Assembly: GCA_902611405.1 (NCBI GenBank)
Contig: CACLZL010000007.1
Span: 1-64,000 of the forward strand
Length of the DNA stretch: 64,000 nt
Direction: 5' to 3'
DNA from: an uncultured Pelagibacteraceae bacterium
GTDB taxonomy: Bacteria > Pseudomonadota > Alphaproteobacteria > Pelagibacterales > Pelagibacteraceae
Part shown: piece after piece, positions 30,978-40,572 of the stretch
How the letters are laid out: each line of letters opens with the position of its first letter
How positions within the stretch are numbered: position 1 is the first letter of the stretch
Program-made: the position numbers and the translations under genes
The notes under the pieces: model-generated
What the model was told of the DNA's origin: nothing
Databases searched by the model: none
Seen by the model: the letters and a program-made list of their open reading frames with translations, nothing else

Positions 30978-32708
30978 ATGAATATAGATAATTTAAATAA
31001 TTTGATCGAATTGTTTGTTGATCAAGCAAATAAACAAAATAAAAAAGATATTTTTATAGAATGGCTAAATCCAAGTAATAAAAAATCATATACATGGGAA
31101 CAAACTGAGAGGAATATTTTAAAATTATCAAAAGTTATTAAAGAAAATATAAATGAAGGCGATAGATGTCTTTTAGTTTCAGAGAATAGACCTGAGTGGT
31201 TTGTTTCTGATTTAGCTATCATGGTTGCTGGTGGAATTACAGTTCCAGCATATACAACTTATATGGAAGATGATTATAAGTTCTTGATAGAAGATTGTGA
31301 GCCTAGCTTAGTTGTTGTTTCAAATAACGAAATGTTAAAAAAATTAAATAATTCAATTAATGATAAAGATTTCATCAAAAAAGTTATTACATTGGATGAA
31401 ATAGCCAAGGTAACAAATAATTTAAATTTAATTAACAAAGAAAAATATTTAGATTTTAATTCTATTATAAATAATAATTTATTAGCAGAAGATAAAATTG
31501 AAAATAATAAATTAAAAAGAAATTCTCCCGCATGTATTATTTACACTTCAGGAACTGGTGGGAATCCTAAGGGAGTGATTTTGAGTCATGGTGGGATTTT
31601 GAATAATGTTGAGGGATCGTGTGAAATAATAAAACCATTATTTAACTCAAGACCAGTATTTTTAACTTGGCTCCCCCTTTCTCACTCTTATGAACACTGT
31701 GTTCAATTTGTTCAGATAGCAGTTGGAGCGAAAGTATTTTATGCTGAAAAAATTGAAAAACTTCTAGAAAATATTTCTGAAGCAAAACCTACACTTATGA
31801 CTGCTGTTCCTAGGTTCTATCAAAATCTTTACAATAAAATAAATATGAATTTAAAAAAACAGACAGGTTTTAAAGCAAAATTAATTGAAATAACTATTCG
31901 TTTGGGAAGAAAAAAACTATTAAATCAGAAAATGACTTTTTCTGAAAAATTACTGAATTTTATTGTTGATATATTAGTTAGAAAAAAAATAAAAAAACAA
32001 TTTGGTGGAAATTTAAAAGCTTTTGTTTCAGGTGGTGGTGCTCTAGATAAAGAAATAGGTGAATTTTTAAATGCTATAGGATTACCAACTCTCCAGGGTT
32101 ATGGTTTAACAGAAACATCACCAGTAGTAAGTTGCAATCCAATACATAAAATTAAAGTGGAAACTGTAGGCCCTCCATTCAAAGGGAATGAAGTTAAAAT
32201 TGCTGAAGATGGAGAAATTTTGGTTAAAGGCGAAAATGTAATGCTTGGATATTGGAATAAAAAAGAAGAAACTGAAAAAGTAATTATAAATGGATGGCTA
32301 CATACAGGTGATATTGGAGAGATAGATCCAAATGATGGCTATTTGAAAATAACTGATAGAAAAAAAGATATTATAGTAAGTGCTGGAGGAGATAATATTT
32401 CACCCGCTAAAATTGAAAATATGATTACAAATGAGCCAGAGATAGATCAATGCATGGTTTATGGTGATAAAAAGAATTACTTAGTTGCTTTAATTGTTCC
32501 TAATAAAGATTTTTTAAATGAAAAAGAAAAAATAAATAAAGTAATTGAAAAAATAAATACAAAGTTAACTTTATTGGAAAAAATAAAAAAAATTCAATTA
32601 ATAGATGAAAATTTTTCTATTGAAAATGGTTTAATGACACCAACAATGAAAGTAAAAAGAAAAAAAGTAACAGAAAAATATAAAAATCAGTTAGAAAATC
32701 TTTATTAA
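30978..32708 (+). CDS. Long-chain acyl-CoA synthetase (AMP-binding)
   Basis: CIIYTSGTGGNPKGVILSHGG, LQGYGLTETSPVVS, LHTGDIGEIDPNDGYLKITDRKKD. Confidence 0.93.
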   Translation: MNIDNLNNLIELFVDQANKQNKKDIFIEWLNPSNKKSYTWEQTERNILKLSKVIKENINEGDRCLLVSENRPEWFVSDLAIMVAGGITVPAYTTYMEDDYKFLIEDCEPSLVVVSNNEMLKKLNNSINDKDFIKKVITLDEIAKVTNNLNLINKEKYLDFNSIINNNLLAEDKIENNKLKRNSPACIIYTSGTGGNPKGVILSHGGILNNVEGSCEIIKPLFNSRPVFLTWLPLSHSYEHCVQFVQIAVGAKVFYAEKIEKLLENISEAKPTLMTAVPRFYQNLYNKINMNLKKQTGFKAKLIEITIRLGRKKLLNQKMTFSEKLLNFIVDILVRKKIKKQFGGNLKAFVSGGGALDKEIGEFLNAIGLPTLQGYGLTETSPVVSCNPIHKIKVETVGPPFKGNEVKIAEDGEILVKGENVMLGYWNKKEETEKVIINGWLHTGDIGEIDPNDGYLKITDRKKDIIVSAGGDNISPAKIENMITNEPEIDQCMVYGDKKNYLVALIVPNKDFLNEKEKINKVIEKINTKLTLLEKIKKIQLIDENFSIENGLMTPTMKVKRKKVTEKYKNQLENLY

Positions 32709-32827
32709 GTAACATAAATTAAATTGTTTATAAACCGCATAAACATTAACTAAATTAATAAAAAAAAACTTTTATTAAAATATAATATTAAAAATTATTT
32801 TTTCAAAATTAACTTTTAATTAATGAT

Positions 32828-32856
32828 TTGACATAACTTATAGAAAAAAATAAAAA
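32828..32856 (+). promoter_or_regulatory. Putative promoter TTGACA-N17-TAAAAA for the polycationic peptide gene
   Basis: Consensus -35, weak -10. Confidence 0.4.
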
Positions 32857-32867
32857 TATGTTAATAG

Positions 32868-32884
32868 CGAATCAACTTGATTCG
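32868..32884. promoter_or_regulatory. Palindrome CGAATCAA-C-TTGATTCG in 5' leader
   Basis: Perfect 8-bp arms separated by 1 nt; 24 nt before the start codon. Confidence 0.6.
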
Positions 32885-32908
32885 TTTAACTAAAAAAGGG
32901 AGCTAAAG

Positions 32909-33001
32909 ATGCCTAAGAAAAGAAAAAAAGCGGCAAAGAAAACTAAGAAAAAAGCTAAGAAAAAAGCTAAGAAAGCAAAAAAAAGAAGAAGAAGAAAATA
33001 G
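32909..33001 (+). CDS. 30-aa lysine/arginine-rich polycationic peptide (not in supplied ORF track)
   Basis: [35 protein letters not shown] Shine-Dalgarno 6 nt upstream of ATG; followed by a strong terminator. Confidence 0.8.
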   Translation: MPKKRKKAAKKTKKKAKKKAKKAKKRRRRK

Positions 33002-33020
33002 TAACTTAGTATTCTTTACA

Positions 33021-33066
33021 AAAAACGCTTCTCATTACAGTTTGTGTGAGAGGCGTTTTTTTTTAT
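33021..33066. terminator. Rho-independent terminator, probably bidirectional (ACGCTTCTCA...TGAGAGGCGT + T tract)
   Basis: 10-bp stem with one G-T pair, flanked by A run on one side and T run on the other; lies in a convergent gap. Confidence 0.85.
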
Positions 33067-33956
33067 TCATCAATCGATTCTTCATTATCTGAAATCGGCT
33101 CATCTACAGGTAGCTCGCTAGTAGGAGCTTTTGCAACAACTGTCGGCTGGGGTTGTCCACCTAAATTTCTTTTAAGTGCTTTATCTAATTTTTTTTGAGT
33201 ATCTTCTAAAGATGAATTTAGAACAATCTGAAATTCAGACAAAATTCTTTCATAAGCCTTTTCAAATAATTGTCTTTCACTATAAGATTGATCAACCATA
33301 AGATCATCTCCTTTATTCAAATCTCTAACAACTTCAGCTAATTCATATATTTTTCCAGACGAAATTTTAGCTTCATATTCCTGTGCTCTTCTGCTCCACA
33401 TTGATCTTTTAACTTTTGGCTTACTCTTCAATATTGAAATACATTTATTTACTTGGTTAATAGTTGCTAAGGGTCTTAAGTGAGACTGTTTGTTCACAGG
33501 CACCATTCCATTAGCTTTATCTTTTTCAAATTTAATTACGTATGTTTCAACATCAATGCCACCAATATTGATTTTTTTAAACTCAGTAATTTGGCCTACT
33601 CCATGTTTTGGATAAACAACATGATCTTTTATTTTGTATTCTCTTTTTTCAGTTTCTTGTTTTCTGACTTTTTTAATTTCTGGCTTAACTTCATTTGTCT
33701 TTGAAATTCTTAAGCTTTCTGTTTTTGGTTCAACTGATGTTTCTGTTGATTTAGATGTTTTTTTAATTTTTGTTTTTTTTGGTAAAGTTTTTTTTGTTTT
33801 TTTTAAAATTATTTTTTTTGCTTTTTTTGCTTTTTTTGCTTTTACTATTTTTTTTACCTTTACCACTTTTTTTTTAGCTACTTTTTTTTTCACTTTATTA
33901 TTAGTTTTACCTTTAAAGATTTTCTTTAAAATATTTTTCGTACTTATTTTGCTCAT
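33063..33956 (-). CDS. CarD/CdnL-family transcription regulator with N-terminal lysine-rich tail (start trimmed to MSKISTKN)
   Basis: CarD domain [28 protein letters not shown]...[13 protein letters not shown]...[17 protein letters not shown]-term [26 protein letters not shown]. Confidence 0.9.
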   Translation of the reverse strand: MSKISTKNILKKIFKGKTNNKVKKKVAKKKVVKVKKIVKAKKAKKAKKIILKKTKKTLPKKTKIKKTSKSTETSVEPKTESLRISKTNEVKPEIKKVRKQETEKREYKIKDHVVYPKHGVGQITEFKKINIGGIDVETYVIKFEKDKANGMVPVNKQSHLRPLATINQVNKCISILKSKPKVKRSMWSRRAQEYEAKISSGKIYELAEVVRDLNKGDDLMVDQSYSERQLFEKAYERILSEFQIVLNSSLEDTQKKLDKALKRNLGGQPQPTVVAKAPTSELPVDEPISDNEESIDE

Positions 33957-34239
33957 TCTTAAATTTTTCATGATCCGTAGGAGGATCTTTTTTTTCACTT
34001 ATGTTTGGCCAGATTTCAGAGTATTTTTTATTGATCTCTAACCATTTTTCACTTCCAGGTTCAGTGTCTGCTTTTATGGCATCGACAGGACATTCTGGCT
34101 CGCAAACGCCACAATCTATACACTCATCAGGTTTAATTACAAGCATATTTTTACCTTCGTAAAAGCAATCAACAGGGCATACATCAACACAGTCTGTTAA
34201 TTTACACTTAATACAATTATCATTAACTATATAAGTCAT
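33913..34239 (-). CDS. fdxA: 7Fe-type ferredoxin
   Basis: [51 protein letters not shown]. Confidence 0.95.
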   Translation of the reverse strand: MTYIVNDNCIKCKLTDCVDVCPVDCFYEGKNMLVIKPDECIDCGVCEPECPVDAIKADTEPGSEKWLEINKKYSEIWPNISEKKDPPTDHEKFKNEQNKYEKYFKENL

Positions 34240-34646
34240 TTTGAATTTTGTTTAATTTTTTCTTTAATATCGCCCATAGTTTTGTTGTCAATATAAAGCA
34301 ACCCCGCAAGACGTCTCATTAAATTAGTTTCATAAATATCTGCATCATTATTTGAATAAATAATTGACCATAAAGACTCAATAATTTTTATTTTATCTTG
34401 ATTAGGTAAATTTTTTACCTCTTTAGTAAAATCTAAAATTTGATTTGAATTTTCTTCAATAATTTTTGCTTCTTCAATTGTTTTAGTAATATTATCTTTC
34501 TCTAAACCAAGTTCACTAAGTGTTTCTTTTATAATATTTTCCTCTTTTTCTGTATATTTTTCATCTATTTTAGCAGCATGAATTAACAAAGCGCAAATTT
34601 TTGTTTGATAATTATTATTTTTTACTTTTTCTTTTTTAAAAAACAT
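34236..34646 (-). CDS. TerB-like (tellurite resistance TerB/COG4103) protein
   Basis: [29 protein letters not shown]; helical acidic pattern. Confidence 0.72.
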   Translation of the reverse strand: MFFKKEKVKNNNYQTKICALLIHAAKIDEKYTEKEENIIKETLSELGLEKDNITKTIEEAKIIEENSNQILDFTKEVKNLPNQDKIKIIESLWSIIYSNNDADIYETNLMRRLAGLLYIDNKTMGDIKEKIKQNSK

Positions 34647-34648
34647 TT

Positions 34649-37129
34649 TTAATTTAAATTCAAATTTTTTAATATTTTAAATGGATTTTCATTTGAGATT
34701 TTTTTTTGAGCTATTTTTTTAAATTTTTTATTAGGATTATATTTAAAAAATGTTTCGTCATCTTTTTCAAATATTTTATAACTCATCTTTTTAAGTAGTT
34801 TTTTAAAGTTATCTTTGCTACATCCTAAAAGATTTAACATTTCTGGAACTATTTTAATTTCAGCATTTTCTTTTGAACTCGAATTAATGATTAAAACAAA
34901 TAATCTCTCTAAAATATCAATTCTTACAAAAAAATTATCAAACTTTTCAAATCCACATAAAAGCATAAAGTTTTGATTTTTTGCTTCCTTACCATCTAAA
35001 AAATTTAAACCAAATGTAGGTGGTTTTAAATTATGAAATTTTTGATGAAAATTTTTCCACAATAATGTTCTTAAAGATACCGCTTCGGGCTTAATTAATT
35101 GGTAAAGAAAAACATGGTATCTTCCAAATTTTACACCTAAATCTCTAAGAATCTTTCTCTCATTTTGATCAAGATTTTTTAAATATTCAACTACCTGGTC
35201 TCTTTTTAATACACCATTATTTTCATAAAGTTGGTAAGCTAATGCTTTGATTGAGGAATTATTTTCTTTTATATTTTTTAAATCAACTAAGCTCTTAAGA
35301 ACATTATTTATTTTTGCATGTATCCATTTATTAATATATTCATTAAATTTTTGTTTAGTGCTTTGATCAATAATATCATCTATGATTAAATCGAAATTAG
35401 GATTTAAATAGTCATTACCTGTTGTTAATCTAGCAATCGGAAAATTATTCCAATAAATTTTAAAATCTTCATTTAATTCAATTAACCCCGTATCAATAAT
35501 TGATTGAATACGTTTTTCTAATTCAGGACCTATAGTTTGCCTGGCAGCTTTTTTTAAAGATTTAATATCAGTCTCTAAAGCACCTTTCTTTAGATCTAAT
35601 TCTAATTTTAATCCTTTTATTTTACCAATAAATTGATTATCAATTTTAACATCGTTATTTAGTAAAATTTCAGTCTTGAATTCCATATCTTGTTTTAAAC
35701 CTCTTGCAAGCACACTTGCCCTTTTATCAATAAAAGTTTTTGTAAGTTCTTCATGCAATCTGTCTGAAAGTCTATCTTCTAAATGTTTTGTTTTTTCTAT
35801 CCAATAATTTTGATTTTCTACCCAATTATTTTTATTCGAAACATATGACCAAGTTCTGACATTTGCAATTCTATTTGATAAAGAATCTACATTTCCTTCT
35901 AATTTATCAAGTTTCATGAGCTGTAATCTCATATAATCTTCAGAAATTAGTCCTTTATTGCTAGTTAAAAATTTAAATACATTTCTAATTACCTCGAAAT
36001 GATTTCCATAAGTTTTTTTTACAAAATCGGGTATTTGACAACATTCCCATAAAATCTTTAAATTTTTCCTATCAAATTCTACATTTAAAATTCTTCGATC
36101 TTTAAGAAAATATTTTAGTGCCTTTTCATCTTCACATTCATGAATTTTTCTTAGCCATTCTACCTGAGGTCTTTCTTCTAAACTTTTGATTAAACCAATT
36201 GGGTTATTAAAATTAAGATTTGAATTCCTCCAAAATAAAGTTCTAATTTCTTCAAACTTATGTTTTTCTAATAATTCTACTTCTTCAGGTGATATTTCCT
36301 TACAATCACCAGTAATGCCAAAACTTCCATCATTTAGATATCTACCAGCTCTTCCTGCTATTTGTCCTAATTCAGAAAGATTTAATCTTCTTAATTTTTT
36401 TCCATCAAATTTTTTAATATTTGAAAAATAAATAAAATCTAAATCCATGTTTATTCCCATTCCGATTGCATCTGTTGCAACTAAAAAATCGACATCTCCA
36501 GATTGATATAATTCAACCTGAGCATTTCTTGTTTTTGGACTAAGTGATCCCATTACAATAGCAGCACCTCCCTTTTGTCTTCTTATTAACTCAGCAATGG
36601 CATAAACTTCTTCTGAAGAAAATGCAATTATGGCTGTCTTCCTATCTATTCTAGATATTTTTTTATGACCTGTGTAAGTAAGTTTGGATAATCTTTCTCT
36701 ATTAATAAATTCAATATCTTCATCTAATTTTGAAATTATATTTTTAATGGTACTTGATCCCATTAGCATTGTAAGCTTTTCTCCCCTCATGTTTAAAAGT
36801 CTATCTGTAAAAATATGACCTCTTTCGTGATCTGAGCACATTTGAATCTCATCTACACCAACAAATTCTAGATGTTTATCAATAGGCATTGACTCAACTG
36901 TACATAAAAAATACTTAGCATTGGTTGGGATAATTTTTTCTTCACCAGTTATTAACGCAACTTTATCTGAACTTATTTTTGTAATTACTTTATCGTAGAC
37001 CTCTCTAGCAAGTAATCGAAGCGGAAATCCTATCATTCCACTTTCAAAAGCAAGCATAGTTTCAATAGCTAGATGGGTTTTGCCAGTATTAGTTGGACCT
37101 AAAACAGCTGTAATTTTATTTTTAGTCAT
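34649..37129 (-). CDS. SUV3/MgpS-like DEAD/DEAH helicase
   Basis: ITAVLGPTNTGKTHLAIETML, VDEIQMCSDHERGHIFTDRLLN, QIAGRAGRYLNDGSFGITGD. Confidence 0.9.
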   Translation of the reverse strand: MTKNKITAVLGPTNTGKTHLAIETMLAFESGMIGFPLRLLAREVYDKVITKISSDKVALITGEEKIIPTNAKYFLCTVESMPIDKHLEFVGVDEIQMCSDHERGHIFTDRLLNMRGEKLTMLMGSSTIKNIISKLDEDIEFINRERLSKLTYTGHKKISRIDRKTAIIAFSSEEVYAIAELIRRQKGGAAIVMGSLSPKTRNAQVELYQSGDVDFLVATDAIGMGINMDLDFIYFSNIKKFDGKKLRRLNLSELGQIAGRAGRYLNDGSFGITGDCKEISPEEVELLEKHKFEEIRTLFWRNSNLNFNNPIGLIKSLEERPQVEWLRKIHECEDEKALKYFLKDRRILNVEFDRKNLKILWECCQIPDFVKKTYGNHFEVIRNVFKFLTSNKGLISEDYMRLQLMKLDKLEGNVDSLSNRIANVRTWSYVSNKNNWVENQNYWIEKTKHLEDRLSDRLHEELTKTFIDKRASVLARGLKQDMEFKTEILLNNDVKIDNQFIGKIKGLKLELDLKKGALETDIKSLKKAARQTIGPELEKRIQSIIDTGLIELNEDFKIYWNNFPIARLTTGNDYLNPNFDLIIDDIIDQSTKQKFNEYINKWIHAKINNVLKSLVDLKNIKENNSSIKALAYQLYENNGVLKRDQVVEYLKNLDQNERKILRDLGVKFGRYHVFLYQLIKPEAVSLRTLLWKNFHQKFHNLKPPTFGLNFLDGKEAKNQNFMLLCGFEKFDNFFVRIDILERLFVLIINSSSKENAEIKIVPEMLNLLGCSKDNFKKLLKKMSYKIFEKDDETFFKYNPNKKFKKIAQKKISNENPFKILKNLNLN

Positions 37130-37302
37130 TTCTATCTTTAGTATTTATTTTTTTTTACCTACCAGATATTGTTACTGCTAAAGAACAAAAATAGACTAAA
37201 ACATGACCGAATCGGAGAGTAAAAAGTTCTCATTTTCTTTTAAATGTTAGTGAGATTATCATAAATAAGATTAATTCTATAACAGTAATTTGATAAAATA
37301 AA

Positions 37303-39264
37303 ATGAGTAAAAAACTTTGGCAACCTTCCTTAATTGAAAAAAGAAATTCAAATCTTTTTGTTTTTGAAAATTATATTTCAGAAAAATTGAATAAGAAATT
37401 TAATAGAAATTATAAAAAGTTATTAAATTGGAGTATTAAAAATTCACCTGAATTTTGGGCTAGATTTTGGGATTTTAGTGAAATTAAAGGTACTAAAAGT
37501 AAAAAGAAATTTAAACGATCTAAAACTTTTTATAAAAATTTATTTTTACCAGGTAGCAAGTTAAATTTTGGAGAAAATTTATTATCAAAAAATAATCAAG
37601 AAAAGGCTATTACTTTTATAAGTGAAAATGGATTTAGAGAGGAAAGATCGTGGAGACAATTAAATTTAAATACAAGTAAAATTTTAAAATTTTTTAAAAA
37701 AATAAATATTAAAAAAGGAGATAGAGTTGCAGCATATATGCCAAATACAATTCAAACAGTTGAAGCATTTATTGCCACAACTTCTTTAGGTTGTATTTGG
37801 TCTTCATGTGGTCCTGATTTTGGATCTAAAGGTGTTATTGAAAGATTCTCTCAAATTAATCCTAAAGTTTTATTTATTACCGATCAGTATTTTTATAATG
37901 GAAAGCAAATAGATGTTTTAAAAAGACTTCCAGAGATTTTAAAATCAATTCCATCAATTAAAAATGTAGTAATTAGCAATTATCCAGGGAAAAAATTTAT
38001 TAAAAACAGAGATAAATTAAAGAAAATTAATTTATTTAAATGGAATTCATTAATGCAAATTAACTCAAAAAAAATTAATTTTGAAAAATTTGATTTTGAA
38101 ACTGAGTTAGCAATATTATATTCAAGTGGGACCACTGGAAAACCTAAATGTATTTGTCATAGGTCTGGTGGCGTTTTAATACAACATAAGAAAGAACATC
38201 AATTACATTGTAATATTAAAGAAAATGACAATGTTTTTTATTTTACTACATGTGGTTGGATGATGTGGAATTGGTTAGTTAGTTCATTAGCTTCTAAAGC
38301 ATCTATTGTTCTGTTTGATGGATCTCCTATGTTTAAATCTTCTGATTTACTTTTGAAAATAGCACAAAGAGAAAAAATAACTCTATTTGGTATAAGTGCT
38401 AAGTATTTAGATGCTTTAAGAAAGTTCAAACCAAAATTAAAATATAAATATAAATTAAATAAATTGAGAACAATTTGTTCAACTGGTTCACCATTATCAG
38501 AGGAAAGTTTTAGATATGTTTATAAGCACATTAAAAAAAATGTACATTTATCATCTATTTCTGGTGGGACAGACATTGTTTCATGTTTTGTGTTGGGAAA
38601 CTCTTATCAAGCAGTAAACATAGGTGAAATACAAAATAAAGGGTTAGCTTTAGATGTAGATGTTTTTAGTGATGCAGGTAAGTCTTTAAAAAACATTAAA
38701 GGAGAACTTGTTTGTAAAAATCCTTTTCCATCAATGCCTTTAAAGTTTTGGAATGATAAAAATGATATTAAATTTAAAAAAGCTTACTTCAATAGGTTTA
38801 AAAATATTTGGCATCATGGAGACTATGCAGAGATAAAAAAAAATGGTGGATTTATTATTCACGGAAGATCAGATACGACTTTAAACCCGGGAGGCGTTCG
38901 GCTTGGAACAGCAGAGATTTATTCAGAAGTTGAAAAGTTTAAAGAAATAAATGAGTCTATAGTTGTGGGACAATCTTGGGATAACGATGTTAGAATAGTT
39001 TTATTCGTAGTAATGAGTAAAAATTTTTCTTTATCAACAGAATTGCTTAATAAAATAAAATTACAAATAAAAAAAAATGCATCCCCTAGACACGTTCCAA
39101 GTAAAATTATTGTTGTGAAGGACATCCCTAGAACAAAAAGTGGTAAAATAGTTGAATTGGCGGTTAAAAGTAAGATAGAAGGAAGTCAAATTAAAAACAT
39201 TGAAGCTTTAGCAAATCCTGAAGCTCTTGAACAGTTTAGTAATTTAAAAGAATTGAGTAGTTGA
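37303..39264 (+). CDS. Acetoacetyl-CoA synthetase
   Basis: AILYSSGTTGKPKCICHRSGG, TTCGWMMWNWLVSSLA, SISGGTDIVSCFV, GRSDTTLNPGGVRLGTAEIY. Confidence 0.93.
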   Translation: MSKKLWQPSLIEKRNSNLFVFENYISEKLNKKFNRNYKKLLNWSIKNSPEFWARFWDFSEIKGTKSKKKFKRSKTFYKNLFLPGSKLNFGENLLSKNNQEKAITFISENGFREERSWRQLNLNTSKILKFFKKINIKKGDRVAAYMPNTIQTVEAFIATTSLGCIWSSCGPDFGSKGVIERFSQINPKVLFITDQYFYNGKQIDVLKRLPEILKSIPSIKNVVISNYPGKKFIKNRDKLKKINLFKWNSLMQINSKKINFEKFDFETELAILYSSGTTGKPKCICHRSGGVLIQHKKEHQLHCNIKENDNVFYFTTCGWMMWNWLVSSLASKASIVLFDGSPMFKSSDLLLKIAQREKITLFGISAKYLDALRKFKPKLKYKYKLNKLRTICSTGSPLSEESFRYVYKHIKKNVHLSSISGGTDIVSCFVLGNSYQAVNIGEIQNKGLALDVDVFSDAGKSLKNIKGELVCKNPFPSMPLKFWNDKNDIKFKKAYFNRFKNIWHHGDYAEIKKNGGFIIHGRSDTTLNPGGVRLGTAEIYSEVEKFKEINESIVVGQSWDNDVRIVLFVVMSKNFSLSTELLNKIKLQIKKNASPRHVPSKIIVVKDIPRTKSGKIVELAVKSKIEGSQIKNIEALANPEALEQFSNLKELSS

Positions 39265-40491
39265 ATGTTAAAAAATCTTGTCAAAGACCTGAAGCCGTCA
39301 TCTACTCTTGCTATTAACGAAAATTCAAAACAACTAGAACAAGAAGGAAAAAAAATCTTTAAATTTGGTTTTGGACAATCACCATTTAAAGTACCTGAAG
39401 ATATTGTTTCAGAATTAAAAAATAATGCCTATCAAAACAAATATTTGCCGATGCAGGGTCTTGAGGAATTAAGGGAAGCTGTAGCGCAATACTCATCTAA
39501 AAAGAAAAATTTCAACTATAAAGCCAAAAACGTAATAATTGGACCAGGATCTAAAGAATTAATGTTCTTATTACATGTAATATTTGATGGTGAAATTATA
39601 TTGCCAGCACCTAGTTGGGTTTCATATGCACCTCAAGCTATTTTAGGGAGAAATAAAATTCAAATTCTTCAAACAGAAAGAGACAATAACTGGTTTCCTT
39701 CTGGAGAACAAATTGAGAAAGTCATTTCAAAAAATAAAGAAAAAAATTATTTATTATTTTTAAATTCACCAAATAATCCCTCTGGGCAGGTTTGTGATAA
39801 ACTAGAAGAAATTTCAGAAATTGCCAAAAAGTATAATCTTATAATTTTATCAGATGAAATATATTCAGAATTAACATTTTCAAAAAATTTTAAATCTATT
39901 TCAAGCTATTGTCCTGAAAAAACTATTATTAGCACGGGACTTAGTAAATGGTGTGGTGCTGGGGGATGGAGACTTGGTTATTTTATAATTCCAGATGAAT
40001 TGAATGAAATAAAAGATATGATTAATGTATTAGCAAGCGAAACTTTTTCTGCTGTGAGTGCGCCTATCCAGTATGCAGCTATTAAAGCTTACAAAAATGA
40101 TCATTCAAATTATGTTACAAAATCAATAAATATTTTAAGTGCAGTTGGTAAATATGTTTTTTCAAACTTAAAATCAAACAAGGTATTGATTAATGAACCT
40201 CATGGAGGATTTTATTTAATGCCGGAATTTTTAAATAACAAATTTAAAACTTCATCAGACATGTGTAAGGATATATTAAATAATACTGGAGTTGCTTTAT
40301 TACCAGGTTCTGATTTTGGATTTAATCCAGACAAAATGATAGTAAGGTTAAGCTTTACAGATTTTGATGGACAAGAATTTATGAATAATATCGATGAAAC
40401 CAAAAAAATTGATGAAAATCTAATTAACAAGTTTGCACCAAAAGTAGTTGAAGGTGTTAATAAATTAAAAAATTGGTCAGAAACCTTATAA
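39265..40491 (+). CDS. PLP-dependent class I/II aminotransferase
   Basis: FLNSPNNPSGQVC, ILSDEIYSELTF, TGLSKWCGAGGWRLGYF. Confidence 0.92.
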   Translation: MLKNLVKDLKPSSTLAINENSKQLEQEGKKIFKFGFGQSPFKVPEDIVSELKNNAYQNKYLPMQGLEELREAVAQYSSKKKNFNYKAKNVIIGPGSKELMFLLHVIFDGEIILPAPSWVSYAPQAILGRNKIQILQTERDNNWFPSGEQIEKVISKNKEKNYLLFLNSPNNPSGQVCDKLEEISEIAKKYNLIILSDEIYSELTFSKNFKSISSYCPEKTIISTGLSKWCGAGGWRLGYFIIPDELNEIKDMINVLASETFSAVSAPIQYAAIKAYKNDHSNYVTKSINILSAVGKYVFSNLKSNKVLINEPHGGFYLMPEFLNNKFKTSSDMCKDILNNTGVALLPGSDFGFNPDKMIVRLSFTDFDGQEFMNNIDETKKIDENLINKFAPKVVEGVNKLKNWSETL

Positions 40492-40572
40492 AATCACTCT
40501 ATACACCTGTGATTATTTTTTGTTAGAATAAACTTATAAAAATAACGACATATAAAAATAGAGGAGTAAATA

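Noticed and set aside
33634-34041. 135-aa + strand ORF rich in Phe
   Set aside because: It is the antisense of the CarD lysine-rich tail (poly-A coding DNA read as poly-T); not an independent gene
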